In this document: piece after piece, positions 31,450 through 43,865 of the stretch
How the letters are laid out: each line of letters begins with the position of its first letter
Numbering within the stretch: position 1 is the first letter of the stretch
Assembly (NCBI RefSeq): GCF_024763615.1
Contig: NC_077224.1
Span: 54,818,712 to 54,882,711, forward strand
From: Phlebotomus papatasi
Taxonomy: Eukaryota; Arthropoda; Insecta; Diptera; Psychodidae
DNA length: 64,000 nt
Reading direction: 5' to 3'
Translations under genes and position numbers: made by a program
The notes under the pieces: model-generated
Databases searched by the model: none
Seen by the model: only the letters and a program-made list of their open reading frames with translations
What the model was told of the DNA's origin: nothing

Positions 31450-34400
31450 AACCCTATTGAAGTTTCCCCTTAACCGCCATCTGGCACGCGCCTGATGAGT
31501 ATGCCTATCACGAGATAAGTTTAAACCGATCTTTTGTTTTAGAAAAACTATATTTTGATTGCTCTATATACAGTATTTTATCATCAAGTTTAAAGTAATT
31601 CTATAACTTTATAATCAAAATAAGGCATTCGATGTGGATTAATTTCTAAAAATTATATTTATTTCAGAATTAGTTCTGCAAATTTGTCTCAATAATTACT
31701 TTAGTAAATACTTAATGTAAATAAATAATAAATGTAACATAAAGGAAAATTGAAAAATAAAGAACAGAACATGAAAAACAAATTAAGTACCAAACAAACC
31801 GGAATTTTCATTAAGCTTTGAATAAAGAAAAACGATTTCTAAAAGTTTAAAAAACTAATTTTTCCCCTAACTATGCATATGATAAGACTCAATATTAATT
31901 TTCTGTTATCAATCACTTGAAATATAGATAAATTAAATAAAAGCGAAAATTTTAATAAACCCAAATATTGTCTATAGCAATCATGACCTGAATTTTAAAA
32001 AGCATATCTGCGAGAATCGAATCATTAACATTTTAAGAATAAAGTCCATCCCAACTTCCTGTTGTCTAACTTTTCTAAAAAATTACGGTCAAGAACTAGC
32101 TCACTAAAAGATTACAATTAGCAAGATATTAAGAAAATTACAGTTGAATTAATGAGTGAATATACTAATTTGTTGTTCATTTTACTGGTCACTTTAAAGA
32201 GGCAATTTTAGGTGTGATTCTTTCATAATCACACCTATTAGTTTTAATATGTTATAAAATAAATTAGGAATAAAAAGAAGAAGATAGTCAAAAATTTATA
32301 AACTCTGAATTTGTCTTTCTAATTAAATTTTAATGGTTTTTTTTATTGATTTTATATTACAATCTCTTACTTGTAAAAAAAAAACAGTTTGGTATATGTT
32401 CGTCTTGAAAATATTTCCCTTTAAACCTTAATCACCCAATCATAAGGTATTTTTCCACACCGATTTTTTTCTTGAGAATCTTGTGGCACGTTCTGTGTAT
32501 CCAAAAGATTATTTCCCTTAGGTACTTTATCGAGGAAAATTGACAATTTTCACACTTAAATTGGATTTAAGTATGTTGACCCTAATTGCAATCGAAAATT
32601 GATGTGAAGAATTGAAATTTTCAACATTTTCCACCTCATTTGTCCACAACTTTCCCACGTGGTTACTGTACTATGGACTTTTGAGATTTTTTGCGGTGCT
32701 CAGATTAGTTTAAAAAAAACGCCTAATCTCTCAATTAAACTTGTTGTATGAATTAGCATAAATCTGGGTGGTATTTTGATAAATTCGTATTGTACTAAGA
32801 ACGCAAAAAAAAAAACTAACAACATCAGTGTAGATTTTTCAGTGTCAAAGGTCAAGGTTTTGGGGTCTTTCAAGTGCCCTGACTATCATTCCACCTTTGT
32901 CACGATTTCACTGATCCAAGCGAATTCAATGAGCCATCAGGGAAGAACGGAAGTCGTCGTAGCACGTCTTTTCCAGTGTTAAGTAAAAAAAAAGCGCTCA
33001 TTTGCATTCAAAGTGTCTCTACATCGCAAGCCACATGTTCACTGATAAGAGGAAAGATTGAGAATTGTGTGACGCAAGACCCTCTAGAAGCCTTGGTTGT
33101 TGTCACAAAATTGGTCAATTGTAAACAGATTGATTAAGTCGCGTAAAATTGATTGTCGATAATGCACAAACAATATTCTATTCCAATTTCGTAAATTGCA
33201 ATTGAAAGTATTTCGCACTATATTTTGTTATAACTGATAAGAAATTCTACAGATTTTTTTTGATAGAAATATCAAGCCGGAAAAAAAAGAATTTGCCCCC
33301 AAGGCAACATCAAGCAGACTAAATGGTGTCAATACCAGGAATGTTTCAAAATACCAAGATAAGGGGGTTGTAACGCAATCACGGAGCTTTTTGCTGAGAA
33401 AGTTGATACACAAATTTAATGGATGATATTGTGAGGGTCATATTTCTTCAATTTGATGGTTTATGTGTACTAGAGTGGCCCTTGAAGCTTCTGAAATGAC
33501 TTTAGAAGAGCTTTGGAGAGTCTACTGATGAGATTTCCTCAAAGCAATCTCTCAGAAACTATCAAATTATTTACATCTATCTCTTAAGCAGCTGCAATGC
33601 AACAATAGCCTTTCACTTCGGTCTTTGTCCAAGAGTTGACTCAGAGAGACATATACTTGCTTTAATCCCCAGTCATGGAGTGTTTCTTTGTAGACAAAGA
33701 AAATTGTTGACTCTTGGAGCTTTTGTTGTGTTAAAGCGGCTTCTATTTTATTCACACAGCGTGACTCCATAATTTCAAATTTAATGCGGTTTGATGTTTT
33801 GTGATACAATCTAATTCTGCAAACTGATTTTGAACTTGGTACATTCAATCAAACTATGCAATCATGTTAGATTTGTAGAAACGTGAATTTTATTTTTAGA
33901 AAAAGAAATTAGAAAAAGAAATCATTAGCTTTTTTGTAGAGAGCTGCCGGTAATTTAGATAATTTTACTGCTTTTATCTTCACAGGGATATCACTTTTAT
34001 TAAGCTCATCATTACAATTACCTTTATTTTCATATATTTTATTTTTGGATGCTTTAAATAGTATCTAGCCGGACATTCAACTAATTCTTATAACGATTTT
34101 CCATATTCTAAGCTCTTAACGATTTTAGAGAGTATATTTCTCAACCGATTGCAATAAGTTTAGTATCATTGGAAAGGTTTTGAAATCCCTGACAAGTTTA
34201 AATCAGTTATAATTTGTTATGATCAGTTTTTCGTTTCAAGAAAATTTTAGGGTGAGCTATGAAAATCGGTTAGGGATCAATACACTTAAAAAATGGAACT
34301 GGAAAACCATTGCTGATTTCTAAACATATCTATTAATCTGTATTGATAATGGAAATCTAATTTTAGAGTTTAATATCAAAGACGCAAGTTTGGCAACTTT

Positions 34401-34730
34401 TCTAAACTAGAATCCTTTGCCATTTTATTAACTGTAATGTATAGAATTTTAGTATTTAATATATCTGCATGCATATTTGCCATTGCAGTATTATGAAAAT
34501 GACGATTTAACTTTGATATAATTTAAAATTTTTAAATATATTTTTTAAATGCGAAAAATGGAATTTATAAATATAAGCAATATGATAATCTTAATTATTA
34601 ATCAAATAGTATTTGAAGACCTTTCTTGGAAGACTTCAAAATTTACTTGTCGACATTTGATTGAATTGATAAACATAAAAAAATGGTTATAACAAAGAAT
34701 AAAAATAGATTTTTTTTAAGAAGTTCTTAT
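31450..34730. other. gene-free stretch
   Basis: AT-rich DNA. A small perfect hairpin AGGTGTGATT/AATCACACCT lies at about 32,209-32,238. A repeat block around 34,110-34,250 ('ggaaaggttttgaaatcc') is a variant of one at 41,220-41,350. A 93-codon minus frame at 33,567-33,848 has no supporting features. Confidence 0.5.
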
Positions 34731-34899
34731 TAGGGGAATGCGTGCTACCTTCGGACGGTTTATGCTTTTACATTTTAATACCTAGTCCAATGCCTCAAAT
34801 TTTCAGAAGAGAGCTATGCGTGAAATCCATAAGGAACATAGAGAAAAAATTGAACTATCCGAAGCTTGACCCCTTCCGAAGGTAAGGCGCTTTCCCCTA
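34731..34899. mobile_element. 169-base MITE, TAGGGGAATGCGTGCTACCTTCGG (intact copy)
   Basis: Left 'taggggaatgcg' followed by 'ctaccttcgg' is mirrored by 'ccgaaggtaaggcgctttcc' plus 'ccta'. It matches 58,524-58,887 across its length but lacks the 131-base insertion found there, so it preserves the empty target site (34,830s: 'aatccataaggaacatag'). Confidence 0.8.
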
Positions 34900-35119
34900 T
34901 ACATATTAATAAGTAACGAAATACGATAATAGAAGTTATCTTGAGGAAGTCTATAAACCAGGAACCTTAGAAATATTAAATATTATTAGTTTTAAAATCA
35001 ATTAAATAATAGTTTATTGATTCATTTTATTAGAAAAATTATAATAAAAAGTATTTAAACGTAAATAATATAATTTTTTCAGACTTTCTTTATGAATGAG
35101 CATTTCACTTCCTATCTAA

Positions 35120-35255
35120 GGGCCTTGACAGACTTGAGGATTAGCCGAGAGACGACTTAGCGTAATTGTATTCGAAATAATGGTTAAACCGCATTTTTGT
35201 CGCCTTCAACTAAGCCGTCACTCGGATTAAGTCGTAAGTGTGTCTAGTCTAGGGC
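35120..35255. mobile_element. MITE family GGGCCTTGACAGACTT, copy 1
   Basis: It starts 'gggccttgacagacttgagg' and ends 'cgtaagtgtgtctag...agggc'. Imperfect TIRs share 'ccgagagacg'/'cgtc(t/a)ctcgg'-type words. Copies occur at 58,687-58,817 and, in part and inverted, at 55,578-55,695. Confidence 0.7.
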
Positions 35256-35568
35256 ATAATACTAATCGGAAAGACGTCGTTATTGGTAGTCATCGAAACG
35301 TTGGTACCTCAAAATTAAAGTTTACGTATAGTCATTCCTAGCCATACCCATGAGACGTTGAACTACTGACGAACAAACAACGTCTCTACGACTTTGTATC
35401 ATGCTTCTAATCATTCGGTGCTTATTTGGACGATTTCACTTTTCTTGAAGTTCTAAATAGAATAGTTATTTAAATAGAAAAAAAGTTTACTGATCAATAT
35501 ATTGCATGGTCAATAAAAAAAAGCTTCTGTAAGACAAAGCTTAAACTTTTTTTTATATAACAAGACAA

Positions 35569-35749
35569 TAGGAGAATGTAAGAATGGTTCGCACAGAGTG
35601 AACCTTCAAATGATGCGAATTTTCACTTTGTTTGCAAAGAGCTGACCTACCATTTCTCATCTCGTTTCATGAGCTTAATATCTTATGCAAAGAGAAAATT
35701 TGCGTTGTTGGAAGGTTCACTCTGTGCGAACTATGCCTACATTCCCCTA
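35569..35749. mobile_element. 181-base MITE, long TIR with TTCGCACAGAGTGAACCTTC
   Basis: The exact 20-mer TTCGCACAGAGTGAACCTTC near the left end is mirrored near the right end, inside outer ends 'taggagaatgta' and 'tacattccccta'. TIRs run about 60 bases each. Confidence 0.8.
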
Positions 35750-36274
35750 ATATTGTCAAATTTAACAACGCTTTAAGCTTTTGAAGTTCCTTATGAACTA
35801 TCATTTACAAATTGAACATTATTTTAAATGTTTATCACCTTTTGTCGATAGAGTCAATATGAGGCTTTGATTTATGAAAATCGCACTAGTTGAAACTCAG
35901 TAAAATAGTTGACAATAAATTTATAAAAGTTCTCTTTGTATTCGTCAAGTGAATGCAAACATTTACTAAAGTTCCTGTGACTCTCTTTCAAGCTAGAGAA
36001 AAATTCTCTGAAGATGTACCCAGAAAGTTTACACAAGAAATTTTATGTAAACAATTGAGGAAAAAAATATGACGCATATGCGCATCCCTGAACTCCCCTT
36101 TGTATGTGACTATTGCTGGATATAATTGTATGGCATATACTGTGAAATGATACCTAATAATGGCTTTCTATGCAATCTCTGAAGCTTTTGATCACTACTT
36201 GTCTCCTGCATAATGACTAATATCGAGGCGTGCAATTGATTGGAATTGAATCAAATGCTGATTGAGAGAGCATC

Positions 36275-36530
36275 ATGCTGGTTCTTTTGTTGTCCCACAT
36301 TCCCATTGATAAATATATTTCCGTATTCTTCATAAAAAATACCCATGTGGTTTCCATTGATGACTCCCCATACTTTTCCGCCGAAAAGCCCGTGGATGGA
36401 AACTTCCGAGAGCGAACAAATGACTATTTAATGGACTCTGTTCAACTCACGAGCAGCAGAAATTCTGTGCTAGAAACCAACTCTCTCATAGTCTTCCGAC
36501 AAAGACCAGAAAGACAGGGCAGAACTCGAG
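36275..36530 (+). CDS. weak candidate exon, unknown
   Basis: An ATG-started frame of 85 codons up to a possible donor (GAG|GTAGCA at 36,531) in a locally GC-balanced segment (36,090-36,600). The product is not recognised and the phase (1) does not match the Atet exon at 57,848, so it is not an obvious Atet first exon. The frame continues open to 36,619 without splicing. It may be chance or part of a regulatory region. Confidence 0.15.
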
Positions 36531-37066
36531 GTAGCAATCACCTGGTTTTATTTGCCTTTAACACTTCCTATTTGAGGATTTGCGATCAAAAGCATGCTGG
36601 TTCGCAACACAATGTATAGAATCGCAATTTTATCTGGTTGATTCCAGTAATCAATGTCTCTTGAGGTATTTTTAGATATACTTTTTGGGACAAAAGGTGT
36701 TATCACAGTGATAAGGGCAATGAAACGCAAAACCCTCTTCCGATTCAGTAAATTTTAATATAAGAATTCAATTCAGTTTACAATGTGTAGTGACACAGAC
36801 GTGATATGTGTTTCATAAAGTTAATTAAAATAAGTCAAATTAAGATCACTGTAAATCTAATTTGAGAAAAATACAAAGAAAAAGCGAGACTAACAAATTC
36901 TAATCGAACTTGACAAATGCAGTGTAAATAAATTTAGTTTAATCACTGTGCGTATATAATCAATTTATATAACTAAACATTAATCATAAACGAATACAAA
37001 TGAAACAAACTCTGTCGAGATATTTTTTGTTATTGTAAAATTCATGCACAACATCACGCTTAACAG

Positions 37067-37131
37067 TTTAAATAAAATATTCAAAGTGGCATTCGTTGTT
37101 CGTAGTTAGTAAAGAATTTAAAAGAAAAATG
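37067..37131 (+). promoter_or_regulatory. candidate promoter and short first exon B
   Basis: A TATA-like 'ttaaataaaat' (37,067) is followed about 30 bases on by a possible start. A ~35-base exon then ends ATG|GTAAGT, a near-perfect donor. It would serve as a 5' UTR exon for the Atet exon at 46,853. The ATG at the exon border would put a short upstream start in the UTR. Confidence 0.3.
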
Positions 37132-38425
37132 GTAAGTTCCAATTCATTGATATTAATGAAGTGGACAATTTTGAAATGTTATTCTCTCTTATTGCGGATT
37201 AAGAATAATCTGTGTCTTATTAAATATTTAATCTCATGAAATATTTTATTCTACAATGCTATAAAGTACACGTGGAAAATGCTCTATATTGGAAATTTCA
37301 AGTTTAATTATTAATTCATTGAAAAATTCAAAACTAATTATTAATATTTGAGTTTTATTAACTTTTCATTAATTTATATATATTTTTTGTGTACTTCAAA
37401 AATGTGTACTGCTAGTAACTAAATTCATAAAATCTGGTAAGAGCTAGCCATTTTTTTAACCTCTCACAATGCTCCAAAGTAGTGTAATTTTAACAGAGTA
37501 GATTGTTCTGTTACGTTTTTTCTTCTTTTATTGGAATTTTATCTGTTCAAAAAATTTAAGCGTGTTCTTACATGACTGGCGTGAGAAAAAGCTTTTCCAC
37601 TGTTTCGCTCTGAAGGTTGGTCAACGTCGTTAAGACAGCGTGGACGCAGAAACTACACAGTCTATTTCTCAAAACAAATTCGTACTTCGAAAGCATCGTA
37701 ATAATTCGAATAAATTTATCTACCTATTTATCTGTCTTGTCCATTTAGATTTTTATGTATATTCAACTAATTCTTCAACGTACTCTTCAACTTGCTTTAT
37801 TACTTCTGTTATTAAGTTCTAGTTAATATAAAAGGCCCTAATGTTAATCCGATATTCCTACACAACAACGAATTTTCCACGAAACCCTGCCGTGGGATTA
37901 GTATATTCTTTACTATTTGTGTGAATTTTGTTGTAAGACAGAAATGTCAATTCAGTATCTTCACACAAAATTGATCTCTCATTATCCCTTCGAATCCCAA
38001 AGGTATTCAAATGGATACAAAAAACAAAAACAATTTGAAGATCAATGAAAGAAGTCTGGGTTTCACTCTCTTCCTTGACTTTTACTAGTAAATTTTATTT
38101 TTTGCTTTTAAATCTATTGGGACTGTGTGGGATTGCACTTACTCGTGGAATACTGTATTGGTATTGGTATTTACAATTTTATTTTTGTGAAGTGTGATTT
38201 AAAAAATCAAACCCATTGCAGTACCTATGTATAAATGTAATCCCAAGAGCATTTCAAAGAATTTCAAATTGAAATTTGCATATGAAGCACAAGAAGAAGA
38301 AACATTGAATGTCTTTGAATATCTTTAGAATTATATCTTTCGAAAAATTTCTGAAATTAAACTTTTATTTTAGCAAAATTTCAGATATGTTGATGTTATA
38401 CTTTTAGAGTGCACGCACACTGTAG

Positions 38426-38646
38426 TAGGGGAAAGTACTCTCCCTTCGATCATTCATGCCTTCGAATAATGTGAATTTTCTTTAAGTTTTCCTAAGAGGC
38501 TTAAACATTTCTATTAAATAATAGTTAGCTTATTATCAATTATTGATAATTATGTGACAATCATGTGGAAATCTCTTAATAAAAGTAAGATAAATTTACA
38601 TTATTCGAAGGCATGAACGTTCCAAGGGAGAGCACTTTCTTCTATA
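38426..38646. mobile_element. 221-base MITE, TAGGGGAAAGT, ~50-base TIRs
   Basis: 'catgccttcgaataatgt' near the left end has an exact mirror 'acattattcgaaggcatg' on the right, within outer ends 'taggggaaagtactctccct' and 'gagagcactttcttctata'. Confidence 0.8.
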
Positions 38647-38814
38647 TATGGAATCCGGTGTCAGTGGAATATATCGTACAATTGCAAATTCCATTTCGGT
38701 GAGAATAATGTTGGTTTTTTATTTCAATTTAAACAAATTCCTTAATTCTTTTTTCCTAAAAAATTTAAATAGTTGTCTCGCTTAGATTTTAGCGTTCTGA
38801 CCAACTTGCCAATT

Positions 38815-39332
38815 ACAGCCCTGATCAATCAACCAGCTGATGTGTCGGATGGGTCAGGGAATCAGCGGGGTACCGCGGGTTCTTGACTGGCGCAAACTCG
38901 TCAGCGAACGCTTTTGTTCAGGCAACTTCTCGGGCCCATTCGCGGTTTCTCGAAGCTGGGAGACCCGGCTGGGGGGAATCTTTCTCTCATGGGGCACAGA
39001 AGTGTCTGCAGCCAGTAGTTTGTTCACTCTGATGCGATATCGTTACGGCGGTTTGTTCCGCGACGACGCGCTTTGCAAAACCATTCGGCAGCCAGAACGC
39101 GAAAACGGCTTGAAAAATTGTGATCAGTGCTCAAAAAATCGTCTATTTATTCAGTCGTTGGTGTCATCCAGCTGATTTCGTGGCCTCTGAAGTTGTACCA
39201 GTCAAGGTGCCCACTTAATGCCAAATAGCCGAGCTGTTGTCGCTGGCTAATTCCATAGGTGATTGTGTGTAGAATAGCAAGTAGAAGTCATCATCTGCCA
39301 AAATATCATCTCTTGTGCGTGTTTTCCGCGAA
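38815..39332 (+). promoter_or_regulatory. GC-rich island with candidate first exon C
   Basis: A ~350-base island of clearly higher GC (38,830-39,110, many CG dinucleotides) precedes an initiator-like TTCAGTCGTT (A at 39,153). A 180-base exon candidate then ends at donor GTGAGT (39,333). This is the strongest promoter-like sequence between bdl and Atet. The frames across it are not protein-like. Probably an Atet 5' UTR promoter; a separate non-coding gene is possible. Confidence 0.4.
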
Positions 39333-40285
39333 GTGAGTGTCCATTGAGGCCCTTTATTGGCATTTGGAAATAACCCCATTTCATTTCCAACTCCCCAAAC
39401 TGCCTCAGAATCAAATTGAAAGCAAATATTGCAACTCAAATATATCCAGATTCCCACTGGCCTATATTTCATCTCCCATCGCACCCACAATAATCAATAC
39501 CATTCTCATCTCCCATTCAGTAATATGTATGTATGCCTAATATTACATATAGTATTTGTGAATTCGTTTTCTCTTCGGCAAATGGATGGTTTTTGGTCCA
39601 CGGAAGAGGAATTTTTCCCTAGAGTGACATCTTTCAGATAAATTTAAGCCTAAAAAACTTCATTGTTTGCCAAAAAGATCATCATTAGCGGTCTTAGTTA
39701 ATTCTTTTATCCCACACCTGTCCAATTTGCGTAACATCCGTCTAAAATTAGGCGACAGATGCACTTTCATCGTCTAATTTAAGTGCACGTGAACTCAGAG
39801 ATACTGTAAAGCTTTTTAGCCTCGTATAAGCAATTAAAAAGTGTTGTATACATTAGAAAACATTTCATAAATTGTGCGCTATTTAGAGTTTGAGAGAGAT
39901 GAAATGAGATTTTTTCGGATGAGTTTTTCCTCAAAATAGACACTTAGGAAAATTCCTCAATAACTTTTAGGAATGGTTCCAGAAAAGATTTTTCGATCTT
40001 AGAAATTTGTGCACATGTGCTAAAAAAACATTCCATTTGAAAAAGTTTTTCCTTGGAAAAGTGTCTGCAAATTTGGCTATCTTTACTTTTGTTTTTTCAA
40101 TAAATTGATAATTTGTGCTGTTTTATATCTTATAAGCTGAATTATCTTATATGCCTTAGACAAAGAAATTTTATTATCAATTGTGATTTACTGAACAAAT
40201 GAAGGTAATTTACTGATCCTTTCAAATTTTTCATTTACTAAATAATTAACTAACTTACGATTCTGAATTTAGAATCTAAAACGTT

Positions 40286-40710
40286 TAGGGTAAGTGTGTC
40301 AAATTCCGGCCAGCTTGCAATTTCGACCACCTTTTTTGTTCCTCGAATTTCCACGAACTTTTAGTTTTTACGTACTCTAGAGATTATACAATGCAATAGA
40401 ATGACAAAAAATGTAGATTCGACAAACGAGATGACGCAAAAAAGAAATTGGAAAAATTCTCGAAGGAACTATGAGAATGAAGGTGGCCGAAATAGGGCAC
40501 AAAAGCTATGTCTATATTTTTTATTTATTTTAAAATGTATTAAGAATGATTATATAGTAAATAAAGACGGTAAACTCTTTACAAGGTTCCAAGCAACACT
40601 CTTTAAGAAGAAAGAATAAAAAAAATCAATTTGAATTTAAAATATTACATTTCAAACATGAGACTTTGACGCTTGCATGCAACTATGCCGAAATTTGGCA
40701 CACTTACCAT
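40286..40710. mobile_element. MITE family GGGTAAGTGT, copy 2 (uninterrupted)
   Basis: 'gggtaagtgtgtcaaattcc' at the left is mirrored by 'gaaatttggcacacttacc' at the right. The interior matches both halves of the split copy at 6,503-8,764, and so defines that copy's original structure. Confidence 0.78.
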
Positions 40711-41219
40711 ATGTCCATTTTTGACTGTTCGAACTGCACGGTAGTATATACATTGCCTCGATTTTGAGTTTATATTATAATGTATAAATCGAATTTCGAC
40801 TCGTGACCTCTGAAAGGAAGGGGTCATATTTTTCTAAAATTTTTAAAAAGGGTTTTTGCGTTCCGCTGTTTGTCCATCTGAGCGTATGTGTATCTGGCCG
40901 GTACCACGCTAGAACCCAAACGGTTACAGACATAGACTTAGGAACTATAGAAAACCCCCTGAAATCGACCCTAAGACCATTAAAATGCACATTATTTCCC
41001 TCACCTTACCGCTCCAAAACCATGTTTTTGCGATTGATCGAAAACGCGTCGTGCTATTTTTTAGTTTTTGGATACATTTTAAAAAGTCATCCAGGCGGAA
41101 ATTACATCTTTATATGATAATAATAATAATAATTTATTTAACCCTTGCAAACTCGTGCTTTGGGTACATCTTTACACGAAAATTCCGTTGAATCATCCCT
41201 AAAAACAGTTTTTGAAGGT

Positions 41220-41350
41220 CTAATTCTGAAAAGAGTGTAGAGAGCGTATTTCTCAACTGAATGGTATCAATCGAACTAGGCTTGTTAGAAAAGTTTTGGA
41301 ACTCCTGACAAGCCTAAACCCATTCAAATCGCTTATGAACCGGTAATAAA
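41220..41350. repeat. dispersed repeat, variant of 34,110-34,250
   Basis: Both contain 'gtatttctcaac', 'aa(g/a)gttttg(a/g)aa' and 'ctgacaag' in order. There is no coding potential. The preceding 40,800-41,160 piece includes a (TAA)n tract followed by 'tttatttaaccc', possibly a retroelement tail. Confidence 0.4.
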
Positions 41351-41969
41351 CTGGTGCAATTTGTTTCAAAGAAATTTATTGTGAACCGATAAACGATAAA
41401 TTATGCAAATTAATGCTTGGCACTTTTTGCCATTCTTTTTTTAATGAGTGTTGGGACAAATCGTACTAAAAGGCTTGACTATACTCCTATCATGTTTTAG
41501 GTATGACCTATTATGAAGTGTTTGAAGCCAGAGTATGTGCGAAGCCTTCAAAGCCTTCCCCTAAGTACAGTATTAAAAATCATAATGTATTTGTAAAGTG
41601 TAAAATAAGAAACGTAAAATAAATTGAGATGTTAACAATCAATGATATCATTGTAGAATTTTTTACAAAAGAAAAATAACCAATTCTTTTGTTTTATGCA
41701 CTTGCTTATTGTATAAGGGAAAAATTGCGCTCTTTTAGTTCAAATTGGCTAATAAAACATATTTTTGAAAGTAAGTAATTAAGATATTTATTCAAAATGA
41801 AACTTTCAGGAAAATTTTAGTTTTGTTAAGCAAAAATCTCAAATGTTTGTCAAGGAAAGTTATTATTATTTGGGTTGTGCTAAACGATGCACACTAGCTA
41901 GACTAAATTTCAATCGTTCATTTTCACACAAAAAATTACTTCAGAAATAAATGTTTAAAAAATGTTCAG

Positions 41970-42200
41970 TAGAGGGAAGTGGGGCACCTTTGAAATTGGG
42001 ATTTTTCACCAATTTTTAAATAAAATTGAGAAATAGTATTAAATAATAATAAAATGAAATAAAAAATATATTATTTAGCTGCACAAACAGATTGAGAAGC
42101 TAAATTTCATTATGATATGGCTCAAGTTCCAATTAAACATGGGAGAAAAATGCCAATTTCAAAGATGCCCCACTTTCAAAGGTGTCTCACTTAGCCCTTA
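41970..42200. mobile_element. MITE family GGGAAGTGGGGCACCTTTGAA, copy 1
   Basis: Left 'gggaagtggggcacctttga' is mirrored by 'tcaaaggtgtctcactt...ccctta'. A second copy is at 48,966-49,167, and a related split copy at 50,418-51,479. The next 1 kb (42,200-43,290) shows no gene. Confidence 0.75.
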
Positions 42201-43295
42201 CAAAAAAATTGTGAAGAAAGTCTTTAACTTACAACGACTGTGCAATTTTTAACCACATTTTCCCGAAGAAAATTTTCATTATAATCATTTGAGCGGAAAC
42301 GATGGCGATTTGCGAATTTGATAAGAAATATTGCCAATTTTCTGATCAATTTAGAACTTTAACAGAGTTGAGAGTTCTGCCTCAGAACTTTCGTTTCTAC
42401 ACTCGCCAGAAATAGTTCAAACGCGATTTTACCATCAGAAAGAAGATTAAACTAAATAAACTGCAATAATTCACAAGTTTTTTCCCCGAAAGAGGATTTT
42501 GATGTATAAATTTTCTAAAATGAATCAAATATTTCACAAGTTAGTCAAAGTTTCGGTGGTAAATTGCGTGGAAGACGTTGTACCTCCAATCTGAGATTTT
42601 CGATAAGAATAGAAAATACTCTTTTATGTACTGTATGGAGAGGAATAAGCGATAAATAGAAAACAAATACATAAATCTCAAATTGGAATCAAACGAAAGC
42701 GATTTCGGGTGGAGCACAATGGAAATTTCTGTGGCTTTTCCTTTTTTTCCACAACCTTCGAGAGCTGAATCTGTTTTTTTTTTTGGGAATTTTCTCACAA
42801 ATTTTCACGCTATTTTTCCTTTCGTGACCTTCGACGGATGAGAAGATGATTGTCTGAATTGATGCTTGAAGAAACTATAAATAAATCCTTTTTTTTATTA
42901 GGTTTTCCTTACAATTTATGTGATCCAATTTAGCAGAAAATCTTTCTCTTTGCTAGCTGATGCAGTTCATGCTTGAACTGAGGGTGATAAATTATTTTGG
43001 ACACGTTTTTATTTAGATTGTAAATTCAGTGGTGAATTGATGATCTTCAATTGGTTGTAAATTCAAACAAAAATATAATTTTAGGAAACTGTTTGACAGC
43101 AAATTGTGAAACTTTTTACTTTAGGGTTTAGGGTAGATTCAATAAACTCTTTTTTACCTAATTAAGTATATCAACTGAATTAGTTTAGTATTTTAATGCA
43201 CAAAAATTCTAGAAACGTGAAAAATTGAGGTACAAACTTTCAGACAATCCGAAAAACACAAGAAAAACTTTCACTGAGGATGACTATTAATTTTA

Positions 43296-43865
43296 TTAAC
43301 CCTCTATTAGATAAGTTCACCTCAAGACGGTCATCACAAAAATCACATTTACTGGGATTACAAAGTTTCTATTTATTTAAAATTATTTTTGTTTCCATTT
43401 CGTTGTACAGTAGAGCCCCGCTATAGTCCATATTTGGTTCCAGATTTGACACTTGGGTCGCACTATAGTCCATGTCAATTTTAAAATTAACATCGACTTT
43501 TAGTATTGAAATTGCTCAACGGCTTTCACTTTCTTTGTGATTGTGGTATTTGTCCTCGCTCTCTTCATTATGGATCACAATTATCACATTACTTAATTAA
43601 GTTTGTCAAAAATATTAAAATAATTATGACAACATTGTATGTCGCGTACTAAAAAAACATAACTTAACTTAAAATCAGTGTTTTGAAATCAATGGTCGAT
43701 AAATTGTGGACTATAGAGCGATGACCTATAGCGGGGTTCTACTGTAATCTTACTGACATTACTTCTGAAAGTAAATGCGAATGAATGCAGTAAATGTAAA
43801 TTTAAATGCTGTAAGAGTGTGTTTTCAATGCGTACCTTCACACGTGGTAACTGTTAGAGGGTTAA
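43296..43865. mobile_element. piggyBac-like element hosting another MITE
   Basis: TTAA CCCTCTA ... TAGAGGG TTAA marks both ends, again a CCCT terminus with TTAA. At 43,406-43,746 a Tigger-like MITE is inserted, so about 230 bases belong to the piggyBac-like host. Confidence 0.7.
43406..43746. mobile_element. 341-base pogo/Tigger-like MITE
   Basis: TACAGTAGAGCCCCGCTATAG at the left is mirrored by CTATAGCGGGGTTCTACTGTA at the right. CAGTAGA ends with TA flanks match pogo/Tigger termini. No transposase. Confidence 0.8.

Noticed and set aside
38840..39175. 111-codon frame in the GC-rich island
   Set aside because: Open because of GC content; composition not protein-like and the segment looks like a promoter.
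39215..39490. 91-codon minus-strand frame
   Set aside because: Antisense to the candidate first exon C and lacking any support.
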